This document shows, piece after piece, positions 17,394 through 25,217 of a DNA stretch of 57,800 nt. The notes beneath the pieces were generated by a model. That model had not been told where the DNA came from and did not search any database. It was given only the letters and a program-made list of their open reading frames with translations. This DNA comes from JANNVZ01 sp046155615 (GTDB taxonomy: Bacteria > Bacteroidota > Bacteroidia > Flavobacteriales_D > Sanyastnellaceae). The position numbers and the translations under genes are program-made. Position 1 is the stretch's first letter; the number at the start of each line of letters is the position of its first letter. The stretch spans positions 1 to 57,800 of the forward strand of contig JBJXFP010000160.1 of NCBI GenBank assembly GCA_046155615.1, written 5' to 3'.

Positions 17394-17981
17394 ATGAGTG
17401 ACAAGCCCAAGAGAAAAATCGCAATACTTGCATCGGGTGCAGGAAGCAATGCGCATCGCATCATTCAGCACTTCAAAAACTCAACTACTATAGAAGTGGC
17501 ACTTGTGGCCTGCAACAAACCAAATGCGGGTGTTCTGAACATTGCTACCGAAAATCAAATCCCCACGTACATCATCACCAAAGAGAATTTTGTGCATTCC
17601 GATGATTTTCTAAAAGAACTAAAGCAAAGGGATATTGAATTCGCTGTGCTGGCAGGATTTCTCTGGAAGGTTCCAGCGGCAATGGTGATGGCCTATCCTA
17701 ATTCCATTGTCAATATACATCCTGCGCTATTGCCCAGGTACGGGGGCAAAGGAATGTATGGCCACTTTGTGCATGAAGCAGTTTGCAGCAACAAGGAAAG
17801 GGAATCCGGCATCACCATTCATTATGTGAACGAACATTATGATGAAGGCAACACCATTTTTCAAGCAAGAGTTGATATAGACCACACAGATACGCCACAA
17901 ACGATAGAGCAAAAGGTGAGGGCCTTAGAAATAGAACACTATGCAAGTGTGCTTGACGACATCTTAAATGATAGAATGTAG
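17394..17981 (+). CDS. purN: Phosphoribosylglycinamide formyltransferase
   Basis: A 195-residue enzyme that transfers a formyl group from 10-formyl-tetrahydrofolate to GAR in purine synthesis. The core motifs are ILASGAGSNA at 11-20 (phosphate loop), NIHPALLPRYGGKGMYG with catalytic Asn107 and His109, and EHYDEG with Asp150, matching the N-H-D triad of the family. The ATG at 17394 gives a standard N-terminus; a TTG four codons upstream is possible. It follows the kinase gene by 25 bases, but a functional link is not expected. Confidence 0.95.
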   Translation: MSDKPKRKIAILASGAGSNAHRIIQHFKNSTTIEVALVACNKPNAGVLNIATENQIPTYIITKENFVHSDDFLKELKQRDIEFAVLAGFLWKVPAAMVMAYPNSIVNIHPALLPRYGGKGMYGHFVHEAVCSNKERESGITIHYVNEHYDEGNTIFQARVDIDHTDTPQTIEQKVRALEIEHYASVLDDILNDRM

Positions 17982-18015
17982 TTCCCCCAATACTCATTTC
18001 TAATCTTCAATACCA

Positions 18016-18600
18016 ATGGAATACTTCGATACCAAACAAATCCTGTCGTGCTTCATGGTATTATTTGCTGTGATAGATGTGGTGGGAAGCATCCCCGTCA
18101 TTTTGCGCATCAAAAACCAGACGGGCAACATCCAACCCATAACCACCACCACGGTCTCTTTTGTGCTGATGGTCGTGTTCCTTTTTGTGGGCGAAAAGTT
18201 TTTGCAACTGTTTGGTGTAGATGTCAACTCATTTGCCGTGGCGGGTTCGTTCATCCTGTTTTTCATTGCCATGGAAATGGTGCTGGGCATCCGCCTCTTC
18301 AAGCAGAAGGAGGGAACAGAAAAGGCTGCGAGCATTGTGCCTCTGGCCTTTCCCATCATAGCCGGTGCAGGCACTTTCTCTACCCTTATTTCGCTAAGGG
18401 CGGAGTATCACCAAATCAATATACTCATAGCCATAGCGCTCAACATGCCACTGATCTTCATAGTGCTGAAACTGACCAACCGCATAGAACGCTGGCTGGG
18501 TGTGGCCGGCATTGCGGTGATAGAGAAGGTATTCGGCATCATCCTGCTGGCTATTGCGGTCAAATTATTTAGTAGCAACATCGCATATCTGATGTCATAA
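18016..18600 (+). CDS. MarC family integral membrane protein
   Basis: A 194-residue protein with about six membrane helices. FAVIDVVGSIPVIL near residues 17-30, FAVAGSFILFFIAMEM near 75-90 and VPLAFPIIAGAGTFSTLI near 113-130 are diagnostic of the MarC (UPF0056) family. The family is widespread in the inner membrane; its transport or other activity has not been demonstrated, and the name comes from proximity to mar genes in E. coli rather than drug resistance. The gene lies between purN and rnhA on the same strand, 34 bases after purN. Confidence 0.88.
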   Translation: MEYFDTKQILSCFMVLFAVIDVVGSIPVILRIKNQTGNIQPITTTTVSFVLMVVFLFVGEKFLQLFGVDVNSFAVAGSFILFFIAMEMVLGIRLFKQKEGTEKAASIVPLAFPIIAGAGTFSTLISLRAEYHQINILIAIALNMPLIFIVLKLTNRIERWLGVAGIAVIEKVFGIILLAIAVKLFSSNIAYLMS

Positions 18601-18635
18601 ATCTGTAAAAAACCCAACTTCAAGCAACAAGTATT

Positions 18636-19106
18636 TTGAGCAAACAAATTACCATGTACACCGATGGCGCGGCCAAAGGCAATCCGGGACCGGGTGGCTA
18701 CGGCCTCATCATGCAAAGCGGTCCACACTACAAGGAGGTAAGTGAAGGCTTTCGCCATACCACCAACAACAGGATGGAATTGCTGAGTGTGATAGTCGGT
18801 CTGGAAATGCTCAAGGAGGCTGGTCATCACGTCACGGTCTATTCCGATTCGAAATATGTAGTGGATGCCGTGGAGAAAAAGTGGATTGACGGCTGGATAA
18901 AGAAGCAATGGAAAAAAGTGAAGAACCCCGATCTGTGGCAGCGCTATCTAAAAGCCGCAGCCCATCATCAAGTACGATTCAAGTGGATAAAAGGACACAA
19001 TGGCCACCCGATGAATGAGCGTTGCGATTACTTAGCCGTGGAAGCCAGTGTTGGCAGCGGACAAAAAGTGGATGTGTGGTACGAGGCGAACAAGGACAAT
19101 GACTGA
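18636..19106 (+). CDS. rnhA: Ribonuclease HI
   Basis: A 156-residue enzyme that cuts RNA in RNA-DNA hybrids. The catalytic carboxylates are visible: Asp10 in YTDGAAKGNPGPGG, Glu48 in NRMELL, Asp71 in YSDSKY and Asp131 in ERCDYLA, and the basic handle region WIKKQWKKVKNPDLW is present near residue 90. The TTG at 18636 is needed to complete the first beta strand; the next ATG (18654) would leave only three residues before the catalytic Asp. It is convergent with the membrane protein gene at 19119 with a 12-base gap. Confidence 0.95.
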   Translation: MSKQITMYTDGAAKGNPGPGGYGLIMQSGPHYKEVSEGFRHTTNNRMELLSVIVGLEMLKEAGHHVTVYSDSKYVVDAVEKKWIDGWIKKQWKKVKNPDLWQRYLKAAAHHQVRFKWIKGHNGHPMNERCDYLAVEASVGSGQKVDVWYEANKDND

Positions 19107-19118
19107 CCTGCCCTGATT

Positions 19119-20576
19119 TTATTCCGCAGGGTGGTAAAACAGTTTCTTTTCCTTGATCACATTCCAGTGCAGCAATAGTTGCGAGGCCTTTTCTGAGTCT
19201 TTGTAATCTGTATAAATGTGCCAGTCCAGCAGCGGGCAAGGCTCTGATAGTTTTACTATAGTTTCTTTTGATGCAGCAATCTCTTGCATCATTTTCTTTT
19301 CACACTCATGCCCCGCATCAGCCAGCTTATCGTATTGGGTAAATAGAACTGATGAGTAAATGATAACAAAGTAGTATGAGAAACGAAACTTCGTTTTGTA
19401 AGTGCTGATGATGAAAAAAGCTGACTGCACATATATCCAGAAAAGTGCGAGGGTTACGGGCATGAAAGTGTCGTTGCGAACTATAAGACCCCGGTAAGAA
19501 CGATAGCCACCAAGTGGAAGCAAAAACAAATAGATCAAGATACATATACCAATCCATTTGCTCAATCGAAGAATCGAAGTGGCCTCATCACTTTTCAATT
19601 TGTATTGAATCAAAGTGAGATTGAGCACAATCAAACCCAGTAACCAACCCAGACCGATCTTGATAGTGAGCGTTTGCCACAATCCTTCGAGGCACAATGC
19701 ATAACGTGTAAGCAGTGGCGGCACATCTTCAGCCATGGTACCAGCTTTTGCGTTGATGAACAATGAATATGCGCAACACAGCAGAAAGAACATCAATGGA
19801 ATGAGCACCGATTTTGGAATTTGTACAAATCGCTTTACCAATGAAATTTCCTGATTGCCTTTTGCCTTCAGCAAAAAGAAAATAACTGCAAGACATGCAA
19901 CAGGCGCAACACCCAAATTGAGCGGCCCGCTGAATGAAGCGATAAACGCACAGGCCAACATGAAAATTTGAGTCAAAGGTGTAAGTCGAAATTCTTTATG
20001 ACTCATCGCCCTTATTACAGGAAGAAAAAAGAGCATCACAAAAACGATGGGAAACGAATAGAAAAAGTCATAGGTTGTACTCCTGTCAATGATTCCCATT
20101 TGACCGTTGTAACCGAAAGTCTGGAAAAAGGGAGTAACTAATAAGGCACACAATAAAAATTCTATGCTCCAGATTTTCCTGAAAGGCACAACAAAAGCTG
20201 CGAGTAGAAAAATTAACGCAAGTTGATTGACTGTTTTGAGAATCGCCTGCGATAGATAAACACTATCAATGGGTGTGGTGAATCTTTGCAGCAGAAGCGG
20301 CACATTCCAACAATACTCCTGCACTGCCAAATGTGAGAAGTATCGGTTAGGATTTAAGTAGTGCTCATCGTGCATCAACACTTTCATTGCAAGCGGGTCG
20401 GTCAGCACCTTGTCCATATCCTCGCTCGGAATCACATTGAAAAGCATGTCGCCATCCGTTGGCCATTGTTTGTGCTGCCTGAATGAATGAATGGTGTCGG
20501 CAATGAGCAACGCAAGTGTCAAAAAAGTAAGTACTCTCTTGACGGCCGTAATATTTTTCTGAAGCCACGCAGACAT
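19119..20576 (-). CDS. Polytopic membrane protein of unknown function
   Basis: A 485-residue protein with about eleven hydrophobic segments spread from residue 14 to about 415 and a soluble C-terminal tail of roughly 70 residues. A sizeable loop lies between the first two helices (about 35-110, containing WPTDGDMLFNVIPSEDMD), presumably outside the membrane. The layout recalls GT-C glycosyltransferases or mannosyltransferase-like proteins, which often carry acidic residues in the first loop, but I see no motif that settles this. It is monocistronic, between convergent rnhA and divergent gcdH. I do not recognise the family, so the function is left open. Confidence 0.6.
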   Translation of the reverse strand: MSAWLQKNITAVKRVLTFLTLALLIADTIHSFRQHKQWPTDGDMLFNVIPSEDMDKVLTDPLAMKVLMHDEHYLNPNRYFSHLAVQEYCWNVPLLLQRFTTPIDSVYLSQAILKTVNQLALIFLLAAFVVPFRKIWSIEFLLCALLVTPFFQTFGYNGQMGIIDRSTTYDFFYSFPIVFVMLFFLPVIRAMSHKEFRLTPLTQIFMLACAFIASFSGPLNLGVAPVACLAVIFFLLKAKGNQEISLVKRFVQIPKSVLIPLMFFLLCCAYSLFINAKAGTMAEDVPPLLTRYALCLEGLWQTLTIKIGLGWLLGLIVLNLTLIQYKLKSDEATSILRLSKWIGICILIYLFLLPLGGYRSYRGLIVRNDTFMPVTLALFWIYVQSAFFIISTYKTKFRFSYYFVIIYSSVLFTQYDKLADAGHECEKKMMQEIAASKETIVKLSEPCPLLDWHIYTDYKDSEKASQLLLHWNVIKEKKLFYHPAE

Positions 20577-20624
20577 AGTTAGCCGCGAATAAAGTGAATA
20601 GCTCGTGGCTCAAAGACTGCCAAC

Positions 20625-20632
20625 TACATTCG
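20625..20632 (+). promoter_or_regulatory. Putative -7 element of the acyl-CoA dehydrogenase gene
   Basis: TACATTCG, one base from TAnnTTTG, lies 43 bases before the ATG at 20676. The same TAnnTTCG form occurs before gcvH, the TauE gene and the ABC-F gene. No -33 element was identified. Confidence 0.3.
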
Positions 20633-20675
20633 CGCCCTCATTTCAAAAAACAACCCGCAAAACATTCAATAGAAA

Positions 20676-21854
20676 ATGCGCACAGACTTATACCAGGGGC
20701 ATGACTACTACCTGATGGATGAACTGCTCACCGAAGAGCAAAAACTGATTCGTGACACAGCCCGCGCCTGGGTGAAAAAGGAAGTCTCGCCCATCATAGA
20801 AGAGGCCGCAGAGAAGTGCGTGTTTCCTCAGCATTTGCTGAAGGGCCTTGGAGAAATTGGAGCCTTTGGTCCATATATACCTACAGAATATGGCGGTGCT
20901 GGTCTCGACCAGATTTCTTATGGCCTCATCATGCAAGAGCTGGAAAGATGTGATAGCGGACTTCGCTCCACTGCATCTGTTCAAAGCTCATTGGTGATGT
21001 ATCCCATTTACAAATATGGCAATGAGGAGCAACGCAAAAAGTATTTGCCCAAGCTGGCCACAGGCGAGTGGATGGGTTGCTTTGGTCTGACAGAGCCTGA
21101 CTTTGGCAGCAATCCGGGTGGCATGATCACCAATTATAAAGACATGAGTGATCATTACTTATTGAATGGAGCCAAGATGTGGATAAGCAATGCGCCTTTC
21201 TCACAAGTGGCTGTGGTATGGGCAAAGAATGAAGAAGGCCGTATTCATGGCTTGATAGTGGAACGCGGAATGGAAGGTTTTTCTACCCCTACTATGCATG
21301 GCAAGTGGAGCTTGCGTGCCAGCGACACCGGTGAATTGATTTTTCAAAACGTAAAAGTTCCCAAGCAAAACCTTTTGCCCAACAAGAGTGGATTGGGCGC
21401 GCCATTAGGCTGCCTTGACTCAGCACGTTATGGTATTTCCTGGGGTGCTATCGGTGTGGCTCTCGATTGTTATGATGTGGCATTGCGATATTCAAAAGAG
21501 CGTATTCAATTTGGAAAACCCATTGGTGCGTTTCAACTACAACAGAAGAAATTGGCAGAGATGATCACCGAGATTACCAAAGCACAATTGCTTACTTATC
21601 GTCTCGGACAACTGCGCAATGAAGGCCGCGCAACTACTGCCCAGATAAGCATGGCCAAGCGCAACAACATAGCCATGGCCAAAATGATCATCAGCGATGC
21701 AAGACAGATACTGGGTGCCATGGGCATCACCAACGAATACCCTGTGATGCGCCACATGATGAACCTTGAGTCGGTGATCACTTATGAAGGAACACATGAC
21801 ATTCACTTGCTCATCACCGGAATGGATGTTACCGGACTTGACGCATTCAAATAA
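20676..21854 (+). CDS. gcdH: Glutaryl-CoA dehydrogenase (acyl-CoA dehydrogenase family)
   Basis: A 392-residue flavoenzyme. RSTASVQSSLVMYPI near residues 97-111 and the catalytic-base segment YEGTHDIHLLI (Glu371) closely follow glutaryl-CoA dehydrogenase, including the Arg and Ser that hold the glutaryl carboxylate. The FAD-binding signatures GCFGLTEPDFGSNPGG and KMWISNA are present. It oxidises and decarboxylates glutaryl-CoA to crotonyl-CoA in lysine and tryptophan breakdown, passing electrons to ETF. It is followed after 11 bases by a cyclophilin gene. Other acyl-CoA dehydrogenases share the fold; the substrate call depends on the motif match. Confidence 0.88.
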   Translation: MRTDLYQGHDYYLMDELLTEEQKLIRDTARAWVKKEVSPIIEEAAEKCVFPQHLLKGLGEIGAFGPYIPTEYGGAGLDQISYGLIMQELERCDSGLRSTASVQSSLVMYPIYKYGNEEQRKKYLPKLATGEWMGCFGLTEPDFGSNPGGMITNYKDMSDHYLLNGAKMWISNAPFSQVAVVWAKNEEGRIHGLIVERGMEGFSTPTMHGKWSLRASDTGELIFQNVKVPKQNLLPNKSGLGAPLGCLDSARYGISWGAIGVALDCYDVALRYSKERIQFGKPIGAFQLQQKKLAEMITEITKAQLLTYRLGQLRNEGRATTAQISMAKRNNIAMAKMIISDARQILGAMGITNEYPVMRHMMNLESVITYEGTHDIHLLITGMDVTGLDAFK

Positions 21855-21865
21855 TTTATACGCAC

Positions 21866-22303
21866 ATGAAACAAGCAATCATACACACAGAAAAGGGAGA
21901 CATGAAGATTGAATTCTATCATGCAGATGCTCCGAACACGGTAGCCAACTTCATCAAGCTGATTGAAAGTGGCTACTACGATGGACTCACTTTCCATCGT
22001 GTTATTCCGGATTTCGTCATTCAAGGCGGATGCCCCAATGGAACTGGGACAGGTGGCCCAGGCTACAAAATAAACTGCGAACTCGATGGTGGCAACCAAT
22101 ACCACGACCGTGGTGTGCTCAGCATGGCACATGCCGGCAGAAATACAGGCGGGTCACAATTTTTTGTTTGTCACTCCCGCACCAACACCGCGCATCTGGA
22201 TCGCAATCATACCTGTTTTGGCAAAGTGGTGGAAGGTCTTGATGTGATAGATGCAATAGTGGCCGGTGATCGTATCAACAAGATGGAAATTGTAGAAGCA
22301 TAA
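21866..22303 (+). CDS. Peptidylprolyl isomerase, cyclophilin type
   Basis: A 145-residue cytoplasmic cyclophilin with no signal peptide. The catalytic Arg45 is in LTFHRVIPDFVIQGG, GSQFFV supplies the Gln and Phe of the substrate pocket, and HLDRNHTCFGKV supplies the distal residues. The protein is a single domain of typical short bacterial length. It catalyses cis-trans isomerisation of proline bonds during folding. It is probably cotranscribed with gcdH (11-base gap). A terminator hairpin with a T run follows at 22325. Confidence 0.95.
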   Translation: MKQAIIHTEKGDMKIEFYHADAPNTVANFIKLIESGYYDGLTFHRVIPDFVIQGGCPNGTGTGGPGYKINCELDGGNQYHDRGVLSMAHAGRNTGGSQFFVCHSRTNTAHLDRNHTCFGKVVEGLDVIDAIVAGDRINKMEIVEA

Positions 22304-22324
22304 AGATTTATCTCATATTACTTC

Positions 22325-22358
22325 AAAAAGGATTGCATTAAAGCAGTCCTTTTTTTTT
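22325..22358 (+). terminator. Intrinsic terminator after the cyclophilin gene
   Basis: AAAAAGGATTGC (22325-22336) pairs with GCAGTCCTTTTT (starting 22343) with one G-T pair and a 6-base loop, followed by an eight-base T run to 22358. The A run upstream makes it potentially usable from the opposite strand for the vanZ gene. Confidence 0.8.
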
Positions 22359-22420
22359 GAAATGAACGTATCTCGGTGCTCAGTCGGATTTTCGATGCCA
22401 GCCAGCCTGAAATAATTAGC

Positions 22421-22831
22421 TCAGCCCGATATTCGAAGTAATCTTCTTCCGGCCATAGGAAATAGTGCGATACCGGCAACACTTCCTGCCACGTCAGCGC
22501 ACCAATCCCACATATCACAATCGCGCATTACCCACGCTGTGCTTTGCAACCACTCCAGTATGCCGCCATACAGTGCACACACCAATACAATGGCCATAGC
22601 GCTTCGCAGGCGTTGATTCTTAAAGGGCTTTGCAAATAGAGTAAGAAGTATGAGCCAGGACAAGATGGCAAACAGACTGAAATGAATCACCTTGTCTGAA
22701 TGTGGAAATAAGCGCACCTTGTCCTGTTCCAGTTCCACCTTCATCACATGCAATACAAAAACAATAGCCGCCCATGCAATGCAGGCGGCTATCATGAACT
22801 TCTTTCTATGTGCATGAGAAACTGACGACAC
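22421..22831 (-). CDS. VanZ family membrane protein
   Basis: A 136-residue protein with four hydrophobic helices and the VanZ-like motifs SDKVIHFSLFAIL near residue 45, YGGILEWLQ near residue 90 and MRDCDMWDWCADVAGSVAG near residue 103. The name derives from a teicoplanin-resistance accessory protein, but this short chromosomal form is general and not evidence of resistance. The GTG start at 22831 directly abuts the gcvH stop, so the two are likely cotranscribed; an ATG at 22795 would remove the first twelve residues. The function is unknown. Confidence 0.8.
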   Translation of the reverse strand: MSSVSHAHRKKFMIAACIAWAAIVFVLHVMKVELEQDKVRLFPHSDKVIHFSLFAILSWLILLTLFAKPFKNQRLRSAMAIVLVCALYGGILEWLQSTAWVMRDCDMWDWCADVAGSVAGIALFPMAGRRLLRISG

Positions 22832-23206
22832 TTAAAGCGATGCCTGATATGTGGCAGCATCCATAAGGCCGCTTGTATCTGTTCCGGTCAGCATTTTTAC
22901 TTTTATCATCCAACCCTTGCCATAAGGATCGTTGTTTACCGCTGCGGGGTCATCAGCAAGACCGGCATTCACCTCCACCACCTCACCTGCCACAGGCATG
23001 AAGAGGTCGCTTACGGTTTTAACTGCTTCTACTGTGCCGAATACATCGTGTTCTGCCAGGGTCTTGCCCTGTGTTTCTATTTCTACAAACACAATGTCGC
23101 CCAATTCGCCTTGTGCAAATTCGGTGATACCGATGGTGGCCACATCGCCTTCAATACGCACCCATTCATGGTCTTTGGTGTATTTCAATTCTGCTGGAAA
23201 AGTCAT
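22832..23206 (-). CDS. gcvH: Glycine cleavage system H protein
   Basis: A 124-residue lipoyl carrier protein. The lipoylated Lys63 lies in GTVEAVKTVSDL, with KYTKDHEWVRIEGDVATIGIT at the N-terminus and NNDPYGKGWMIKV near the C-terminus, all diagnostic. It shuttles the aminomethyl group between the P, T and L proteins of the glycine cleavage complex. The other components are not in the window, as is usual in Bacteroidota. It is probably the first gene of a two-gene unit with vanZ. Confidence 0.97.
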   Translation of the reverse strand: MTFPAELKYTKDHEWVRIEGDVATIGITEFAQGELGDIVFVEIETQGKTLAEHDVFGTVEAVKTVSDLFMPVAGEVVEVNAGLADDPAAVNNDPYGKGWMIKVKMLTGTDTSGLMDAATYQASL

Positions 23207-23235
23207 GGCTTATTCTTTTTATAAATTTTGGTGGG

Positions 23236-23243
23236 CGAATGTA
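23236..23243 (-). promoter_or_regulatory. Putative -7 element of gcvH
   Basis: The minus strand reads TACATTCG, 29 bases before the gcvH ATG at 23206, the same octamer seen before gcdH. A -33 box is not evident. Confidence 0.3.
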
Positions 23244-23351
23244 TTTAGGTTGGTACAAGGTTGCGAGAGTTTGTGCGGATTTTCTCTGAATCCTGATACC
23301 ACCTCAAAAGTGAAGTCTCGGACAAATTCATTTTCACTTGCAGCATTCTTC

Positions 23352-23359
23352 TACTTTCG
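23352..23359 (+). promoter_or_regulatory. Putative -7 element of the TauE-like gene
   Basis: TACTTTCG, one base from TAnnTTTG, lies 20 bases before the chosen ATG at 23380. An ATG at 23338 lies upstream of this element, which supports the later start. Confidence 0.3.
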
Positions 23360-23379
23360 TCTCGTACCAAAACCAATCA

Positions 23380-23781
23380 ATGAAAATGCAACTTGAAATA
23401 TCTCAACTCATTATTCTCGTAATTGTGGGAATATGCGCGGGCCTGCTCAGTGGCTTCGTTGGTGTAGGTGGCGGTATCATCATCGTTCCTGCCATGATTT
23501 ATTTTTTACAGATGTCACAAAAGGATGCACAGGGAATAAGCCTTGCTGTGCTACTGCTACCTGTGGGTATTCTTGGCGTGATGAACTATTACAGAGCCGG
23601 GCACATCAACTTCAATTATTCACTTATCATAGCACTTGGGTTCATAGCCGGCAGCTATTTCGGAAGCAAATACGCATTGAAACTTCCGGAGCATAAAGTG
23701 AAATTCCTTTTCGGCATCTTGCTGCTTTTCGTTGCCGGCCAAATGCTATGGAAGAGTGGAAAGGCGTGGTTTGTAGATTAG
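23380..23781 (+). CDS. Half-size TauE/SafE family membrane protein
   Basis: A 133-residue protein with about four membrane helices. ICAGLLSGFVGVGGGIIIVPAM (about residues 15-36) is the TauE/SafE (DUF81) signature, and GFIAGSYFGSKYALKLPEHKVKFLFG is the second typical motif. Family members usually carry two such halves in about 250 residues; this one has a single half, so it would have to work as a dimer. The family exports sulfite, sulfoacetate or related organosulfur anions in some bacteria; the substrate here is unknown. An ATG two codons downstream (23386) is an alternative start. Confidence 0.8.
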   Translation: MKMQLEISQLIILVIVGICAGLLSGFVGVGGGIIIVPAMIYFLQMSQKDAQGISLAVLLLPVGILGVMNYYRAGHINFNYSLIIALGFIAGSYFGSKYALKLPEHKVKFLFGILLLFVAGQMLWKSGKAWFVD

Positions 23782-23911
23782 CGATGGAAAGCCTCACTCA
23801 TGGATTGGTTTATATATTACTTGACCAGAACTAGCAAGAATGTTATTGATACGAAACCGAATCACTTGCTTAAAGCCTACTATCAATTTTCAAATTCTCA
23901 AATTGATTCAT

Positions 23912-25120
23912 TCACATACCTCTCCGCCTCATCTCCTTCAATATCAAACTAAGTTCTCTTCCTGTTTGACCTTTCACGCTGGTATTCTCCTGCGCCCTGC
24001 GAATGAGGTAGGGTATCACTTCTTTTATGGGACCGTAAGGAACATATTTGGCTACGTTGTAGCCGGCATTGGCTAAGTTGAAACTGATGTGGTCGCTCAT
24101 ACCAAACAACTGAGCAAACCAAATGCGCCTGTCGTGGTGTGCTATTCCTTTTTTGTCCATCAATTGTGCAAGGCGAAGGCTACTTGCTTCATTGTGTGTG
24201 CCTGCACAGAGCGCAATGTGCTGAATGTTTTCTATACAAAAGTCCACGGCTAAGTCGAAGTCACGGTCGCTTGCTTCTTTGGTTGTCTGAATAGGATCGG
24301 TGTAGCTTTTTTCTGCTGCGCGTACGCGTTCTTTTTCCATGTATGCACCCCGTACCAATTTCACTGCGAGTTTGTAATTGTTTGTTTTTGCATTCGCGAA
24401 GCTGTCTTTCAAAAACTGCAACCTGTCGTGGCGATAGAGCTGAATGGTGTTGTAAACAATAAAACCTTCTTTGTTGTACTTCGCCATCATGTCATTTGCG
24501 AGCTGGTCGATGGCGTCTTGTATCCAACTGTCTTCAGCATCCACAAATACAGGTGTTCCCGTCTCGTACGCAAGTGAGCAAATCTCATCCACACGCTGGC
24601 ATACACGTTCCCATTCTTTAGCTTCTGCATCGCCAAGTACATTACCTGTGTTCACTAATTCAAGCAATCCAAACCGCGCAATACCTGTCACTTTGAATAC
24701 ACAGAAAGGAACGTTTGCGTTGCCTTTTGCAGTGCGAATGGTTTGCAATGTTTCTTCTTTGGTGGCATCAAAATCTTGTTCACTGTCCTTGCCTTCTACT
24801 GAATAGTCGAGTATGGTTCCTATGTTGAACTTGTCCAGAATTTTAGTTGCCCGTGCACATTCTTCTATGGTCTCGCCACCACAAAATTGTTTGAAAATAT
24901 TTCCCTTGATGGCCCAGCCGATCGGAATACCCAACCTCAGCGCAAGATGGGTTGCAAACTTTCCGAAACTGACCAGCACAGGGCTGCCAATAAGTTTGAA
25001 CAGATAATATGATTTTCTCAATTCGCCATTGGTCTTGCTGCCAAAGGCTATCTCGGTATTTTCGAAAGAAAGTGTCGGGTGAGGTTGCATTGCGGGGCGC
25101 AATATGTAACGTGTTTTCAT
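23912..25120 (-). CDS. Proline dehydrogenase
   Basis: A 402-residue monofunctional FAD enzyme that oxidises proline to pyrroline-5-carboxylate, the first step of proline use as carbon source. Characteristic segments are ILDYSVEGK near residue 122, FCVFKVTG, PVFVDAEDSW, KLVRGAYMEKER with the conserved Arg-Gly-Ala-Tyr near residue 258, and LCAGTHNEAS. There is no fused P5C dehydrogenase domain, unlike PutA. It is transcribed away from the downstream glycosyltransferase fusion gene, leaving 97 bases between their starts. No proline transporter is adjacent. Confidence 0.93.
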   Translation of the reverse strand: MKTRYILRPAMQPHPTLSFENTEIAFGSKTNGELRKSYYLFKLIGSPVLVSFGKFATHLALRLGIPIGWAIKGNIFKQFCGGETIEECARATKILDKFNIGTILDYSVEGKDSEQDFDATKEETLQTIRTAKGNANVPFCVFKVTGIARFGLLELVNTGNVLGDAEAKEWERVCQRVDEICSLAYETGTPVFVDAEDSWIQDAIDQLANDMMAKYNKEGFIVYNTIQLYRHDRLQFLKDSFANAKTNNYKLAVKLVRGAYMEKERVRAAEKSYTDPIQTTKEASDRDFDLAVDFCIENIQHIALCAGTHNEASSLRLAQLMDKKGIAHHDRRIWFAQLFGMSDHISFNLANAGYNVAKYVPYGPIKEVIPYLIRRAQENTSVKGQTGRELSLILKEMRRRGM

Positions 25121-25217
25121 TTTGTTGTTTCATCACTTGGCATCAGCCTTTGCTGAATTGTTGGCAGCTGTGAGTGGTTGTATAGTTGCTTTATCAGCTT
25201 GCGTAAATTGCCTCCTC

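Noticed and set aside
22421..22831. VanZ as a glycopeptide resistance determinant
   Set aside because: Short VanZ-like proteins are common chromosomal membrane proteins; no vanA/H/X genes are nearby.
23883..23906. TCAATTT/AAATTGA inverted repeat as a terminator between the TauE and proline dehydrogenase genes
   Set aside because: The stem is only seven A/T-rich pairs with a 10-base loop and no T run; too weak to claim.
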